A DNA stretch of 64,000 nucleotides from Vespula vulgaris (taxonomy: Eukaryota > Arthropoda > Insecta > Hymenoptera > Vespidae), in NCBI RefSeq assembly GCF_905475345.1, contig NC_066606.1, positions 124,001-188,000 on the forward strand, read 5' to 3'. The stretch's first letter is position 1, and the number at the start of each line of letters is the position of its first letter. The position numbers were made by a program, and so were the translations under genes. This document shows, in pieces, positions 36,116-49,064 of the stretch. The notes beneath the pieces are model-generated. The model was not told the origin of the DNA. It made no database searches and saw only the letters and a list, made by a program, of their open reading frames with translations.

Positions 36116-38194
36116 GATTTTTCTTTTACGCAGGAAAAAAGACGCGGGCCTCCTCGCTTTCTCCCTTCGATTTTGCAAGACGTTGTTCCGCGTAAGAGAG
36201 GAGGAGAAACGTAGTCGAGACGATGCGTCTTATTACATCGAAATCGCCTATTCATCCTCTCGCGAGTTTTTCGGAATGATTCGTCGCGGTCGAATCGAGT
36301 CGTTTTCGCGACGAGATAAAGTACCACTTTTATCAATCGACGCTTAAACGAGACAGCTATTCTCCTCGGTATTAACCGTAATCATCGATGGTAGCAGAGA
36401 AAACGCGAGTGCTTATCCGACCAAGTGGATACGTTCACGCGATACGTACTCTCGTGTAAGCGTCTTTTTAAAGGCTCGGGGAACGAACGAGCGAACATCG
36501 GTTTCTCGTTTACTTTTTCTTTCTTTACGAAAACTCGTACGCGCGCGAGTTTCCCTCGAGTGGATAGGTAAGTACTACGTGCACGAAAAGTCAGCGTTTG
36601 GCGTTACATCTTTCTCTTACTCGCTCGCGCAGCGCGTAAAGTCTTTCGTTCTTTCTCTTTTTCTCTGTATTTTTAAAAACGCGTAACAAGCGCGAGATTT
36701 CAAAAGGCTCGTAAACGATAAACGCGTCGCGCGTACGTATATCGCGACTATCGAAAGCGCGATTCTGATTTTTCAATAGTTTCCATCGAGTTACTCGCGT
36801 CCCGCGAGACGCGCGAGCTCTTAACGAGCGGCCGCGTTATGAAATGTTAATCGATAACTGTAACGAAGGAGAGTGGCGATCTCTTTCGACTGGGCAGCGC
36901 GCGTTTATAAATCGTCGAACGAAACGATTTTTTTCGCGAACGATTTGCCTCCCATCGAGCTCATCGGCCGGGATTGAAATTTCGGCGAAGCTCCGAGACG
37001 AACGCACGACTTTTCGGAGGGTCGATGAACTCTCTGAAAGAGAGAAACGAAAATCGTCGTTCGTTCGCACCTATCTCGGTGCTTAACGTTCGTCCGTGGA
37101 ATCTCATTCGAATTTGAAATTACGTCTTGGAAAAGTTTTCCTTCGAACGTCGGCACGATTAAACGGTAAAAAGGAAAATTGACCGGGGTAAGGAACGGCG
37201 AGGGGAGGCAGGGAAAAAGGTAGCCCGATAATTGCTTCGGCCGGATCGAGTATCGCGTCCTACTCCTAATTAGCGAATTAGGACCAACGGACGCGACTCG
37301 ATTTTCAAACTGCCCGTACTTTTTCCTTACGATCTTCGATTTTCTTACGTCTTCGACGACGAAGCATCCTCGAGCGATATTAGCCAACGCCGTTGCGTAC
37401 TCTCCGCCGCGATCGTTTATTTCCATTTCGGAGTTTTTATACGGTCGCGGATGTCTATTTCGCGCGTACGACTCCGTAAGCTCCGTTGGATCTGGGAACG
37501 AACGTCGTAAATCGCGGCGCGAACGATCGAATCGTTAAAGCCCCTCGAACTGCCAACGTTCGCGCTACTCGTTTCCATGTGAATAGCGTTGTTGCGGCTG
37601 CATGCGCTCGCTTCTTTACACCATCGCCTCGTTCTCTCTTCTCGTTCTTCTCCTCCGTTTTGCTCCTTCCTTTGCACCCTCTTACCGTTGCTCCTCTTCT
37701 GGGTCGCGTCGAGCGTTCGACGCGTTCTAGAAAAGCCGTACTTTTCTCCCTCTTCTTTTTTCTCTCGCTCCCCCTCTCTCCCTCCGTTTCTTTTTATAGC
37801 GCCAACATCGATACTCGAAAGGGATGCTTCAAGCTCAAGCGAGCAAAATTTTCATAAACGTTTAACGCAGCGAAATTGCGAGGGGAACGCGTTTAATGCG
37901 TCAAAGCGTGTATGCTCTCCAAACGGATATTTATCTAGGTATACTCGGCCGTTATAACCTCACGCACGATGTTTCAGTGAATCAATGAATTTTGCTTCGC
38001 GATTAGGACGGTCTTTATCGAGGTAAGAGAGCGACGTAAAATAATCGCGACGGAAGAAAGTGCGCGGCGCGGATAATATTTATGGAAGCTTTAGGAACGA
38101 TATTTCCGCGCTTCGCGGAGCGCGAGAGGCCCGACCAAAGCGGCGGCACGAACGGTCTATTATGGAATAATTGTTAACGTATTCCGGGCGCGTC

Positions 38195-38320
38195 TATGTC
38201 ATTTGGTAAAGTTCCAATCTTCGCGTCCTATTGTCGCCGTGGCGCAGACAGCGGCAATTACCGGGCAATTAAGCCACCTCCGACCTCCGGAGGCCACCGT
38301 GCCTCTCGATACCTCACCTT
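38195..38320. promoter_or_regulatory. Candidate regulatory block with phased CAATTA sites
   Basis: The 8-mer GGCAATTA occurs at 38253-38260 and 38264-38271, starts 11 bp apart, about one helical turn. A perfect palindrome CCTCCGGAGG follows at 38284-38293. CAATTA is a standard homeodomain core. Function is inferred. Confidence 0.35.
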
Positions 38321-38847
38321 TCTCTCCGTCCACCACCTCCGTTCGTCTCGTCCCTTCGTCTCTCTCCGAACACGATCCGTCGACTATCGGATGCTCGAAA
38401 CGCGAAACGAATCCAAGGACAAAGAGAAAGAAAGGAGGTAAAAAGAGGAGCTACCTTATAATTTCGTTTAAGCTCTCTCGCTCGTCCCTTTCTCAATTTC
38501 TCGTGACGATTGCGAGAGATAGGACGTACGGACGTACGGTGGTACGTACGTCGTCACGGAAAGCAAAGGCGTCGACTTTGTCGTCCGAGTCGCGGATCGA
38601 GAGAGGACTTTCGCTTCCCGAGCGAACCGCTTTGATCTCGAGATAAATCGATAATCGTCCAACTAAATTCGATTCGTTTCTACGGTATATATATTATAAT
38701 CCAGAGAACGCGGATTTAGAAATTTTCCGACGGATAGGCGAGCCAACTTCCTCTCGCACGGAAACTGTACGCGCGAGTTTCTAACGGCAACGGCAAACTT
38801 AATTGCGGATATTCGGCCGTCTTTGGAAATCAATTACGAAGCTCGTC

Positions 38848-38941
38848 GAAGATCGTAATACGTTGTTACGATCTTCTATCGATCGCGAATACGAGTCGGT
38901 AGCTCGGCTTTACCGAGCTCGATGCGGTTTCGAAAACCGCA
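38848..38941. repeat. Three consecutive perfect stem-loops
   Basis: Stem 1: GAAGATCGTAA (38848-38858) and TTACGATCTTC (38866-38876), 11 bp with a 7-base loop. Stem 2: AGCTCGG (38901-38907) and CCGAGCT (38913-38919), 7 bp with a 5-base loop. Stem 3: TGCGGTTT (38923-38930) and AAACCGCA (38934-38941), 8 bp with a 3-base loop. Stems 2 and 3 are 3 bases apart. The frame across it is open but matches nothing known. It could be a structured RNA, a DNA cruciform site or chance. Confidence 0.85.
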
Positions 38942-40578
38942 GGCTTCGAGGAGCGACCTTTGATCTTCCCATAGACCGAATAACGCGGAGCTTCCCGACG
39001 TCGAGTTGTCAGCGTCGTCGCGAAAACAATCCGCAGCCGCGTTTCGTTAGAATACTCTTTATCCCGGAGGCTGTACCGACGTAAAGCGAACATCATTTTC
39101 GGTGAAACATTTTTTTTTTTCTTTCTCTTATCGCATAGAGCGATCGTTTGACGTTCGAACGTTCCAACGGTAGTAGTACCCTTTCGACGGTAAACACGTA
39201 CGTTTACTCCTAATGCGACGAACGGAAACGTACTGTCGCGTTGCAAGGAGCGAGCGTACGTTACGCGTTTAGTAGAAGTCTAAATGTTTGCTTTAGGGAT
39301 AGCGTATGCACGTAGAAGTCTCGTTTTGCGGTTAAATGGAACTCGTGGTTCTCTCGTATGGCGCGCACGGCCCTTTGGCGACAATTACGCGAACGCGAAC
39401 GAACTGTCCTTTAACGTATGTCTACCGGTGGGCATTCGCGTTTGCGAGTCCCGAAGCGTTGCTTCGACCTGGGTAGCTTTCGTTATAAATTCTCGTAGCT
39501 TCGGAACTCGTTGTATCCGAAAAAGTATACAGACGCAAAGAAAGGAAAGATCGATCGAATTTGTTATCGATCGTCGGAGCAAATTCAATTCTCGGATTTT
39601 TTAAGCGTGGCGTCGTTCGATGGAACGGTGCGAACGAAAGTTTCACTTTCGACGAGGTTGAGTCGGCGGGGCTAAAAAGTTTTTCGAACGAAGGTGTGGG
39701 TAGAGGTGGGAGGGAAGGAAGAAAGTTCGACGAGGTTTGACAATTTCGAGAAACGAGGAGGAAGACTCGTTGACTTTCGAAGCAAGAAATACGGAGAGAT
39801 AACATATAGGTCTCGAGACGGTCCTATACCGACGGCAATAACTTTTTTCTCGCGGAATAAGTCTTTTCACGATGGTATCCGCATTCGTAGAAACTAGTTC
39901 TTTTCTTTACGTATATACGATATAGGCAAGTACGCGTTAGAGTAACAGAGGAATTTCAGACTAGACCGCGTCGAAGAAGAAAGAAAGAAAACGTAAAGGT
40001 TGGACGAGAAAAGGACGGGACGCGCTCGTTTTTTTTAGATACTCGCGGGATGTTGTTTCCTTTAATTAAATCAGCGGTTACTTTCGGCTCCGAATTTCTC
40101 TGCTCGACGCGTTTCGCTTTATGTACTATAAACGGCAAGATGGATCGAACGATCTATTTTATCGAACGTTATCTTCGCATTTATTACGCTCGGTAAAGTA
40201 TCGCTACGGAGGAAATTGTGGGCATTCCTTTCGCTTAATAACCATTCTCGTGCATACCGTTGTGTCCATTATTCCTGCTTCGAACTCTCGGGAAAATCGA
40301 TTGTCCGCATAGTTAACGGACTGACCAAAGATATACGATCGAACGCGACCGTAAATTTGGTCGCGTCTCGCCCAACGTTATTCGATCGCGCGAGATTCGC
40401 GCGAGATTCGCCAAGGATCACTAAATACGCTTCATCGTCGGAAAACTCGAGGAAAGGGATATTTTGACGTCTTTGTTTCGACCTTGACGAATTCGTTCTC
40501 ATTGTCACTTGAACCTCGCCTCTCTCGCGCGAGAGAAATGATCGGCGACGCGAGTCGGATGTCCTTACGAGGTACAAC

Positions 40579-41096
40579 AGAAACGGCGATGATTTATCCC
40601 AGTTTCCAGTAACGTCTAACGGGAGTAAGAGAAGACAAACTTCGTAAGCGTTTCACACTCCCATAAAGCATCCCATTGAGGAGGAGAATGAGAAGGAAGG
40701 ACCGTCGTTAGCGAGAGAGAATTTCTTCCTTCTCTGAATTTCTATTCGACGATGTGTGTGTGTGTGTGTGTGTGTACATACATATGCCTACACGACAAGC
40801 AGATACGCACGTACATATTTAATGGGTAAGGAATTTACCCAAGAAATTTGTCGGTAAGCAAAGTCTTCCGTCGATCCGTTCCATGGCGATTGTTTCGAGA
40901 GTTCAGCTATAGTCAAAGTCGAACCGTTTATACACGGTTTTATACGTGCAAGGGTAAGAGTTCCGTATAAAAGAGAGAGAGAGAGAGTGAGAGTCGAAGC
41001 AGGACTTTCTCGAAAAGAAATTGGTCGAACGGTTCGCGATGAATAAGTAGAAACGCCAACGATTTATTCCGGTCCTCGTCGTGCCTAATGGGAGTA
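40579..41096. repeat. Diverged direct duplication (about 49 bp, copies 470 bp apart)
   Basis: 40579-40627 and 41049-41096 share the start AGAAACG, a GATTTAT block and the end GGGAGTA in the same order and spacing, with one gap. By eye roughly two thirds of positions agree. It may be two related regulatory modules or coincidence. Confidence 0.35.
40752..40775. repeat. (GT)n microsatellite
   Basis: About eleven GT units, between the two copies of the diverged duplication. Confidence 0.95.
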
Positions 41097-41948
41097 TAAA
41101 GAGCAGAGCTTTGCGAGCTCGCCGCCTCTTTTCTCACGGAACGGGAGTCCTTTTCAGAAAAGGAGAGCCGCCGTTGCGTAACTGTAGGGAAGGAGAAAGC
41201 AGTGAAACGCGCGTTGCTCGCTTTCCAAATGAGGGTTAATGAGCCACTGGCGAGACCTTTCTTCTACCGCAATATTTTATCATTTACTTTGCTCTCGTTA
41301 TTCTTCCATCCTGGGTTGCGCGAAGACTCACTTCACGGTCAGCGATAACTTTAAAGGAGACAGTAAAACTTTGTTCCTTTCTTTCTTTCTCTCACAGCTT
41401 CGCGAGACTGGAAGAAGAGGTCGGAGAAAAAAAGTTTTTCCACTTTATGGGAGCAATTTTCACCGTCTTCGAGCACGTCTGGCCCAAGTTCTCGGCCTAC
41501 TCGAGACAAAATTTTATTTTAACCGAATTATTAAAGTCTAGGATTAGAGGCAACAAACTGTTACTTCGCGATCGATAGTAACGTCATTTTAATCGAATTA
41601 TTAACGTTTAGAATAAAATATACCGTAACGCTACGAGTTGATTACGATTTTAACGGTACCGAGAACATCGATACCAATCCGGTATCTCGTGATTTGGTCG
41701 CGAGAAAGCAATCAACGTCCATGCCAATTTTCACGATCGGTCACGAACGGTCCGTCGAACGATTCTCTTTCACTTTTCCCTTTTTCTCACGCTTCCTGGC
41801 TAACGCGGGAGACAAGCAAAACCGAAAACGTGATTTTTTCATGGACGCTCGACGAATTTATCCTACCAGTCGGCGCAATTCCAGCACGTTGGCGGCATAA
41901 CTTTGTGGCTTATCGTTTGACGTGTCGTATAGTTGACGAGCTAGAGCT

Positions 41949-41969
41949 AGAGAGAGAGAGAGAGAGAGG
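41949..41969. repeat. (AG)n microsatellite
   Basis: About ten AG units following two CTAGAG words. Confidence 0.9.
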
Positions 41970-43286
41970 GAGAGACGGGCTTCCTGTTTCGTTCCATACC
42001 GGCATTAGGAGTACCACGGACGGTAGGTCGGCACGTAATTAACAAGCTCTGACATTAAGCTCCACTCTGTGTGATGAGTCACGTAATTCAAGGCTTAATG
42101 TACGAGTATCTCTATATGTATATCGGATTGAACCATCGGACATCTATCCTCTGCCATACTCCGCAAGTATCTGCGAGTTGGCGATTACAGTTTCGAATCG
42201 AATATGCCCAACTGAATATGCCAGCCCAGCCGTCCGTCCGTTCGTCCGTTTATTAACCGTTCTTCTATCGGAATCAGTGCGCCACTTCCCTCGCCGATTA
42301 GTCCAAAGTCGTTAAAACCTCGAAAAGCCAAGGGAACTTCCTTTGTACGATAAAACACGCGATATCGTCATAAATTTTAATACCTTTTATCGCCTTTGAT
42401 ATTTTTCTTCCTCCATACGTTTAGCTTTATCGGTGGGAATTTATATTCGTTCTAGTTACTACCATGACAAAGATTAAAAATTTCACGGCGAAGAGGGAGA
42501 GAAGGGGAGGAGGGGCGGCAGCAGGGAGATCGGATTCGTACGATTAATTTTCTACCCCTATGCAGTCTCTACTCTTGACTTCATTTTAATGAGATTCGAC
42601 TAAACAAATGACGTAACTCTAGGAACGGTTTCTCCAACTTCGAACGGAGAAACGTTATCTTGGTATCCTTAACGCGTATGCACGGATTGCGAGAAACACG
42701 GTATTTACTCACGGTTGTTCCGACTTTCGAGGTAATTAGTTTTAAGACGATGAATCGCGTGCTTCGCAATTATCGTAAAGTCTCGCAATAACGCATTTAT
42801 TAGTTAAGTCGCGAGCGTGTCGTCGTTCGATCCCTTCGAAAACCTCTACGATTTCTACGATTTAACGTTCGACATCGATGTAGTAGGAAAAAAATGCAAT
42901 CGTCGTGCATTTCGCAAAAGCTCAACGACCGAATTATTACATGAATTTTCTTAATCGAATCTTCGGTTAGAGTCACGAATTGGCGATAGGAAAAAAAAAG
43001 AAACACGTTCGACGATCGCGAAAGGATTGTTTTGTACTCGTCGATGGTCCATCGAAAACGGAATAAAAATCTGCTTTTCTCTCGATCCTCGAAATCGTTG
43101 GAAAGGCTAGAGTTGCGAAAGCGCCGGTTCGATAATAAAATCGCGGGCGCATAGAAAAGCGGCTTATTCGGAGCTTCTCGTTCCGCTCCATTTCGGCGTG
43201 GCATTCGAGAAGAACCTTCAGAATGTACCAAGTACGTCCGAATCGTTGAAGCACTCTTCTAAAAACATATAAATACAGTCGTGCGA

Positions 43287-43287
<1 letters not shown>

Positions 43288-43340
<53 letters not shown>
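43288..43340. repeat. (AC)n/(AG)n microsatellite
   Basis: A few AC units, then about 23 perfect AG units, one of the longest arrays in the window. Confidence 0.95.
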
Positions 43341-43344
<4 letters not shown>

Positions 43345-43967
43345 CTCTCCATCGTCGTGCACGGATTAAGGGAGAGGAAACTCTACAAGAGAGGAAAAAA
43401 TAAAACTTCTCGCGTTATCGCAAAACGTATAAATTATACTTGACATACTTTTTTTGTGTTTCCTACTGCAACGTAGCAAGTAGAATGTTAAAGAGAATGT
43501 TAAATCGATTCTCTATTCCAGATTTCGAAGGAATTACGAGGATAACGATCCGCGTAAAACTGACTCGACGATTAGCTCGTTAGGAGAATCGTCCCGACGG
43601 ATCGATCGTCGAAATGATACGCGTTCCTTCCTTTCGTACGACTGGCTCCTTACGCGGGTATTCGAGACGGGTATAGAATAGAGCATCGAATCGAGATATC
43701 GAAGCGGTGATATTTGAACATTTTTTTCCGCGATACCTCTCGCTTTCCCGTCTCGCCGTGCCCCTCTCACGCGCGTAGAGACCTCGTATCTCGCTGAGAG
43801 GATCAAACGGAAAGGTAGAATGAGAGAGAGATGAAAAGAGCGGTATTGCACTTTGCGGTAAAAGCCGTCGATAAGTCACGCTGCTTTCTTTGACGTTCCC
43901 ACAGGGTACTTTCCTTTCAACCATCCTTATGCTCTGAATAAGTTTTCTAACCTTCGTGAAAAAGCCT

Positions 43968-43990
43968 CCTTCCTTCCTTCCTTCCTTCCT
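43968..43990. repeat. (TTCC)n tetranucleotide array
   Basis: Five to six TTCC units. Confidence 0.9.
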
Positions 43991-46900
43991 GTCTTTTTTA
44001 TACGCGTGCTACTATTTACGACTTATATCGGATATAATACCTTAGCAACCCTTCGAGTTATCTTCCTTTCTCTTTTAAGATGATATCTTTAGCCGAGGAA
44101 GATACACCCCATCAACGGAGCTTTGCCTTCGACGATGTCTTAAGAAGGAAAAAAGAGAGAAAAATAGACGACCTCGAGTTGACGCGCGACGTAATCTTTT
44201 AGAGACTATACGGGAATATCGATGCGCTCGTTGACGGTGACGAGGCTATATACTTCATACGCGTTCGAATCAATTTTTCAACATTCGAGCCGTACGAATT
44301 CTCTTCTCCGAAAGATTTAAGTTCACCCGTTAAAAGCGTCCGGTAGAAAGGCTCGATCGTTAGGAGGAATAGCGCGAAAGGCGGTAACGTATTTTAAGCG
44401 ATACATATTCAAAGCTTGGGGGACACCATTATCTCGAACAGGAGTCTCTATCCGAAGAGACGGATTTGTCGCTCTTCCTTGACTTTTCCATTCGACGAAC
44501 TTGCTTCCTTTCCGTCTTTCTCCTCTCGCCGCATACCTTTGGTCGTACGAACGATCGTAACTCCCAAAACATCGCGTCCCTTGTTTCCTCGCAAATATAT
44601 TCCATTGTACGTTGCGTATATCCGTCGCAAAGTTTCGTCGCAGAAGGAAAAAAGCTAGGAATATCGATCTCGCTGCTCACGTTCGCGTTTTCGCCGCTAC
44701 GACGATATCGAATTTATTTTTACGCGCAGAGCCGTGGCGCATTACTCGTTTTATTTACGGTTTGCCTGTCGTCGGCTCGGTCGTATCGTCATCGAGCTAG
44801 CCACTTCGATGAAAAATTAGTCGACGCCACGATCGGTAGGTATGTTTCTCTTTTTCATTTTTTTTCTCCTCGAAAGCACCATTCTCCACTTTTCCCTCTC
44901 TCCGCTTCGCCATCGACGTTTAAACGGCGGATCATTAGTAACTCTCTTGTTTCTCGAAAACAAGCAAAATCTCGTTTCCGACCGAGTTACGCGTGCTTCG
45001 TTTCGTCTTCTCTTTTTTTTCCTTTCTTCTTCTTCTTGTTTTTTTCGTTCTTACCTATAATGTTTCGACCGAGCGCTCTTCGACGATGATTCTCCAGATT
45101 TATATCTACGTGATCTCGAAGAAAGACCGGAAAAGAGAGGCGGGCGTCGACGTACCGCCGTTTTCGTGCGAAATCGGATCGAGTACGGTCGGACTTTGCG
45201 CGGAAACAAGAGCTTTTTACGTAACTCGACGATCCGTTTCGTAGAAAGTCGACTCGATGATTTAACGTTGGCTCGTGCGAATCGTCGATCGTATCGTGGA
45301 AAGAGTAAGAAGGAAGCAGCGACGATGAAACGAGCAAAAGAAACCGTGTTTCGGTACTCCGGATCTCGTGCCAACTCGAGAATATTACGGCGACGAGGAA
45401 GAAAGGTAACGACGGCGGTTTTCAAAGGCAACGCCACCGGACAAAAGGTCGAACGGACGACGCTTGAATTCCGGGGTTTGAGAAACGGAGACGTAACGAG
45501 AAGAGAAAAGGGAAAACGTAAAGGGACGTTGCTATCTCGTCGCAACGTACGACACGAGAATAAGATATCCTCGAGGTTGAACGCTGAGAAAGACAGGTGG
45601 CTGGCCGCGTCCGTTGTAGCCCGGCGCGCTCGTTTCGACCGAAGGGAAGCCGCAAAAGAAAATCCATTAGACGCGCTTCTCGAAGACAAGGTGGTGGAAT
45701 CCTTTTGTCGCGCGATCGAGTGAAACGACTAGGGCCCACGAGCGAGGCTGGGTCAAAATTAAGGATGGTGGAGTCTTCCTTTCGCGCGGTGCGCGACGTC
45801 GCGTCGATCGTCGAACGTCGAGGGGGCGGGATCGGGGGATATTTGCGGAGCACAATGAAAAGCAAACAAGTAAATACTCGTGCGACCTTTGACCCGGGAC
45901 AGGAATCACGGAGCAGACGCAGTATTTTTCAAAGCGAAACACGTACGATTCCACGTCGAACAACTTCGATATCGTCGAGCTTTCTTTGCGGTGATCAGCG
46001 ACGTTTTCGATTTCTATCTCTTTCGAAAGGTTTATTTACGCGGGACGAGATATCTATCGAGAATTTATAATCGACCTTCCGCCGTTCGATATTCCTTCTT
46101 CCGTCCCGCCTTCTCGTTTCGCCTTTGGAAACGACGACGGATCACGGATTAGTATGGGAATAACGAGAGAAATTGCTTTGAGATTTTCGTCTCTTCGGTT
46201 GGGGTCGTTAAAAAAAGATCGAGGACGGTGAAAGATTCAATTTGTCTCTAATCTCCTTAAAGAGATCGTCATTCGTAAATCCGTTTCCCTTTCTACCGAA
46301 AGGGACTGGGCAAACGAAGAAACGTTTTCCACCGCTAAATTCTGCGAAGGCGGGGAAAGGACGAGGCGAACTTTCGTTTAGCTTTGAAATCGTTTTTACG
46401 TTGCTCGCTTCTTTATCGCCCCGGAGCCTAGGAAATGAACGTTTTCTGACCTACGGACGATCGTGGAAAATTACTGACCGTAAGATCTAATCGCAAGCTC
46501 GTACCTTTATCGCGCGACACCGGCCGCGAAATCTCCTGGATCAGCACGATTCGTGCTTGCCCGAAGATTAAGCAACGAGTCGAGGCTAACGGCGGAGCTT
46601 TTTGCCCTCGTAAATTTTTCTTCGTCGACCGAATGACCGGCGTTTAATACTCTTTTAATAAAGCGATATATCAAGATTAACCGGCACTTTAATCGGTTAC
46701 GACCGATTCCGCGCCCCGTCCGCGCTAATAGAGTCATCCATTCTTATTTGCTCTTCGCGCGCGAGGAAAGCAAAGGCGATGCGAGTAAGCGAGAGAGACC
46801 AAAGCGTAATCAAAATTCGCGAGAAGCTTCTGATCCGTGCGTCCCTCGCTCGCGTACGCAACCGTACTCGTAAACCCGAGGAGAAACGCGGGGAAAAAAT

Positions 46901-49030
46901 CGCGACGATATCTGGAATCCGCCGTAGTAGCGACAGCCAGGGACAATGGCGAGCCGTTGGCGAATTTTCGTTGAAATAACAGTTGAAAGCACACGGTTCT
47001 GTGAAAAATGTTCTCCGCTCGCGTTGCACTCGCTCTTTCGCTCTTCCTCTTCTTTCTTCCAACGGCTGCAAAGCAAATAAAGTACGAGTGGGACGTGAGC
47101 AGAAGAGGGACAGAAGTGCAAAAGCCGCTACCGTAGTCGCCTCTACCGACCACCATCCACTACCACTAGAAACATATAATACCGCTGCCGCGCTACCACG
47201 ATCGAGCGAACCCTCATGGACGGTGTTTCGTGTGCGTTCACGTACACCCTCGAGCGTACGCGTATTTTCACGTCCTTTTAAACGTGGATCACGCCTCGTC
47301 GTTCCTCCGCGAAAGGTCATACGTGAGCGCATAGCCGTGTGATTTCTCGCTGAAGAGTTTTCTCTCTCCCTCTCGGCGAGATGGTGAAAAGTAGAGAGAT
47401 GGACGGGAAAGCGCGAGATAGTAGGTAGATAGAGAGAAAGAAAGAAAGAGATAGGAGAGGAGAATCCGTTGGAATAATGCTAAAAGCTGACGGCGACGGT
47501 GCGTTAATGTCATATATTTTTATTTCACATTCGGTTGGCGGCTCAGCGACCTCGTGTCCCCGAAGGCGACCGCTCGCGTTGCACGGAGGACGCGCCTCGA
47601 ATAAATATTATCTAATGGCAGGGCGCACGAGTCGAGATTTTTCTCGACTATTGAGATTGCCGACTGGAAACGTATCGAGCGTAAGAGAGGGAAAAGGGAA
47701 GAATGCCGACGCGGCGCTCGTCCCTCGTGCTTTTGCGCGGAGGCACATTCGTATCCGACGACGTACGCTCTCGCCGGTCACTTTGCATTCTTGTCTCGTC
47801 TCGGTGGCGCGACAGCTTCCTCCAACTTGGCAAATCATTTCGCGATCGAGAAAGACGCTTGTTCGAGGTTTGTCGAAGCGATAGATAATTTTGAGGTCGT
47901 AGGCGAAGCGTCGCGCGGGGGCGTCGTTGGCACGGTTTAACGGCCTTGACGCGTCTACGCGCGTAACTCGATAGTTAACCGTGTCGCATTCGCTGCGTAC
48001 ATGCGATGATCGCTCGTACGAGCGAAAGAGAGGAGGGAGAAGAGGGTCGAAGGGAGGAGAAGCGCGTACGGTCCTAAACTAAAAGGTAAACACGGCCGCG
48101 TGCTCGATCGTATCTCTTTAAAAGGGGTCGGAAAGCCCCTCGTTCCCGTCCTCCCGCGTAAGCGGCTGCAAAGTATAACGAACGATACGTAAATCGTAGT
48201 TGCGGTTTCGAGAGAGGACGCCGGACTTTGCTGCTTAATATCAATTACGAGATTGCACGCGCGAACCGAGCGAGCTTTTGCTTTCTCAAGGGAACCAGAG
48301 GCGCGTTCGCGACCCAGCCGACGAAACAGATTTGCTCGAAGTTCGGACCCTCGCGACCCGAATTCGCTACCTTCTCCTAATGGACCGCCGAGCGACTACG
48401 AGTACGTCCCAATTATGGAATTACCCACGTCGTTTTTTCGAGATCGCTCGCGTTATACCCCATGCTCCTGTTTATCCGCTCACTTTTCGAAAGAAGATTT
48501 TCGCTAAAGAGTTACGCGGGTATACGCGCCTGGAACGATTCTTCCCTCCAAACGAGAGGGAAGAAAAGGAGATTCGTTTACGAGCAGAGAAATAAGAAAC
48601 AAGTCGAAAATTTGGTCCTTTCGTCGTACGAAGGAGCAGCGCGCAACGAGAAAGAGAGAGGAAATTGAAGCGAAAACAAGCCGGATGAAAACAGAGTCGG
48701 TGTAAAAATATACGCTGAAGGGGATATGATGAAACGCCTTCCATCATTTACCAAAGAGATGCGTACCCGCGAGACGGAGAGAAAGAGTACGAGTTGGATC
48801 AACAAACAGATTAATCTGCGTTACGTTTTGGACGTGTCTCCGCGCTCGGGTTACAGTATGGCCTCGAGTGAAAAGGGAAAAAGAATCGACCAGCGAAAAA
48901 GGACGAGATACGTTGCGAGCGGTGCGCTGGGAATGCGCACTCGAAAAGGGGAATTTAATTCTCTCGGGCTGTATGTATCAAAACGCAAAACATAAAATAT
49001 TCTTGTCTTCTGACCAATCGCTCCGTCTCT

Positions 49031-49064
49031 GCTCTCTCTCTCTCTCTCTCGCTCGCTCGCTCGC
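49031..49064. repeat. (CT)n then (CTCG)n array
   Basis: Ten CT units pass into four CTCG units. As at 31.28 kb, a CT array is followed by units with a G substitution. Confidence 0.9.

Larger units (their letters stand above)
31315..38190. other. Non-coding stretch with low-complexity tracts
   Basis: Includes a TG/TA tract near 31994-32030, a CT run at 33703-33720 and a 23-base T run at 36093-36115. Blocks at 34.36 and 35.75 kb look less random and are listed separately. The overlapping frames at 36905-37426 (-) and 37486-37957 (+) do not resemble any protein family. Confidence 0.6.
38950..46240. other. Non-coding stretch, long chance open frames near 44-46 kb
   Basis: Between 44.4 and 46.1 kb TA-containing stop codons are sparse and frames up to 212 codons stay open on both strands at once. 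All are Arg/Ser-rich with no recognisable domain, so I read them as composition effects. A perfect AP-1 heptamer TGAGTCA lies at 42075-42081 within a less CpG-rich block (about 42040-42240). Confidence 0.55.

Noticed and set aside
36093..36350. Possible retrocopy with poly-A tail on the minus strand
   Set aside because: No element body, internal promoter or target-site duplication was seen; a T run alone is not enough.
44466..45089. 207-codon open frame (+)
   Set aside because: Arg/Ser/Phe-rich, unrecognisable, in a stop-poor CG-rich stretch that is open on both strands.
45166..45723. Basic, possibly nuclear protein
   Set aside because: Lys/Arg richness follows from CGA/AAG-rich DNA, and the opposite strand is equally open.
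46697..47332. 211-codon open frame (-)
   Set aside because: Same composition effect; no family resemblance and other frames are open over it.
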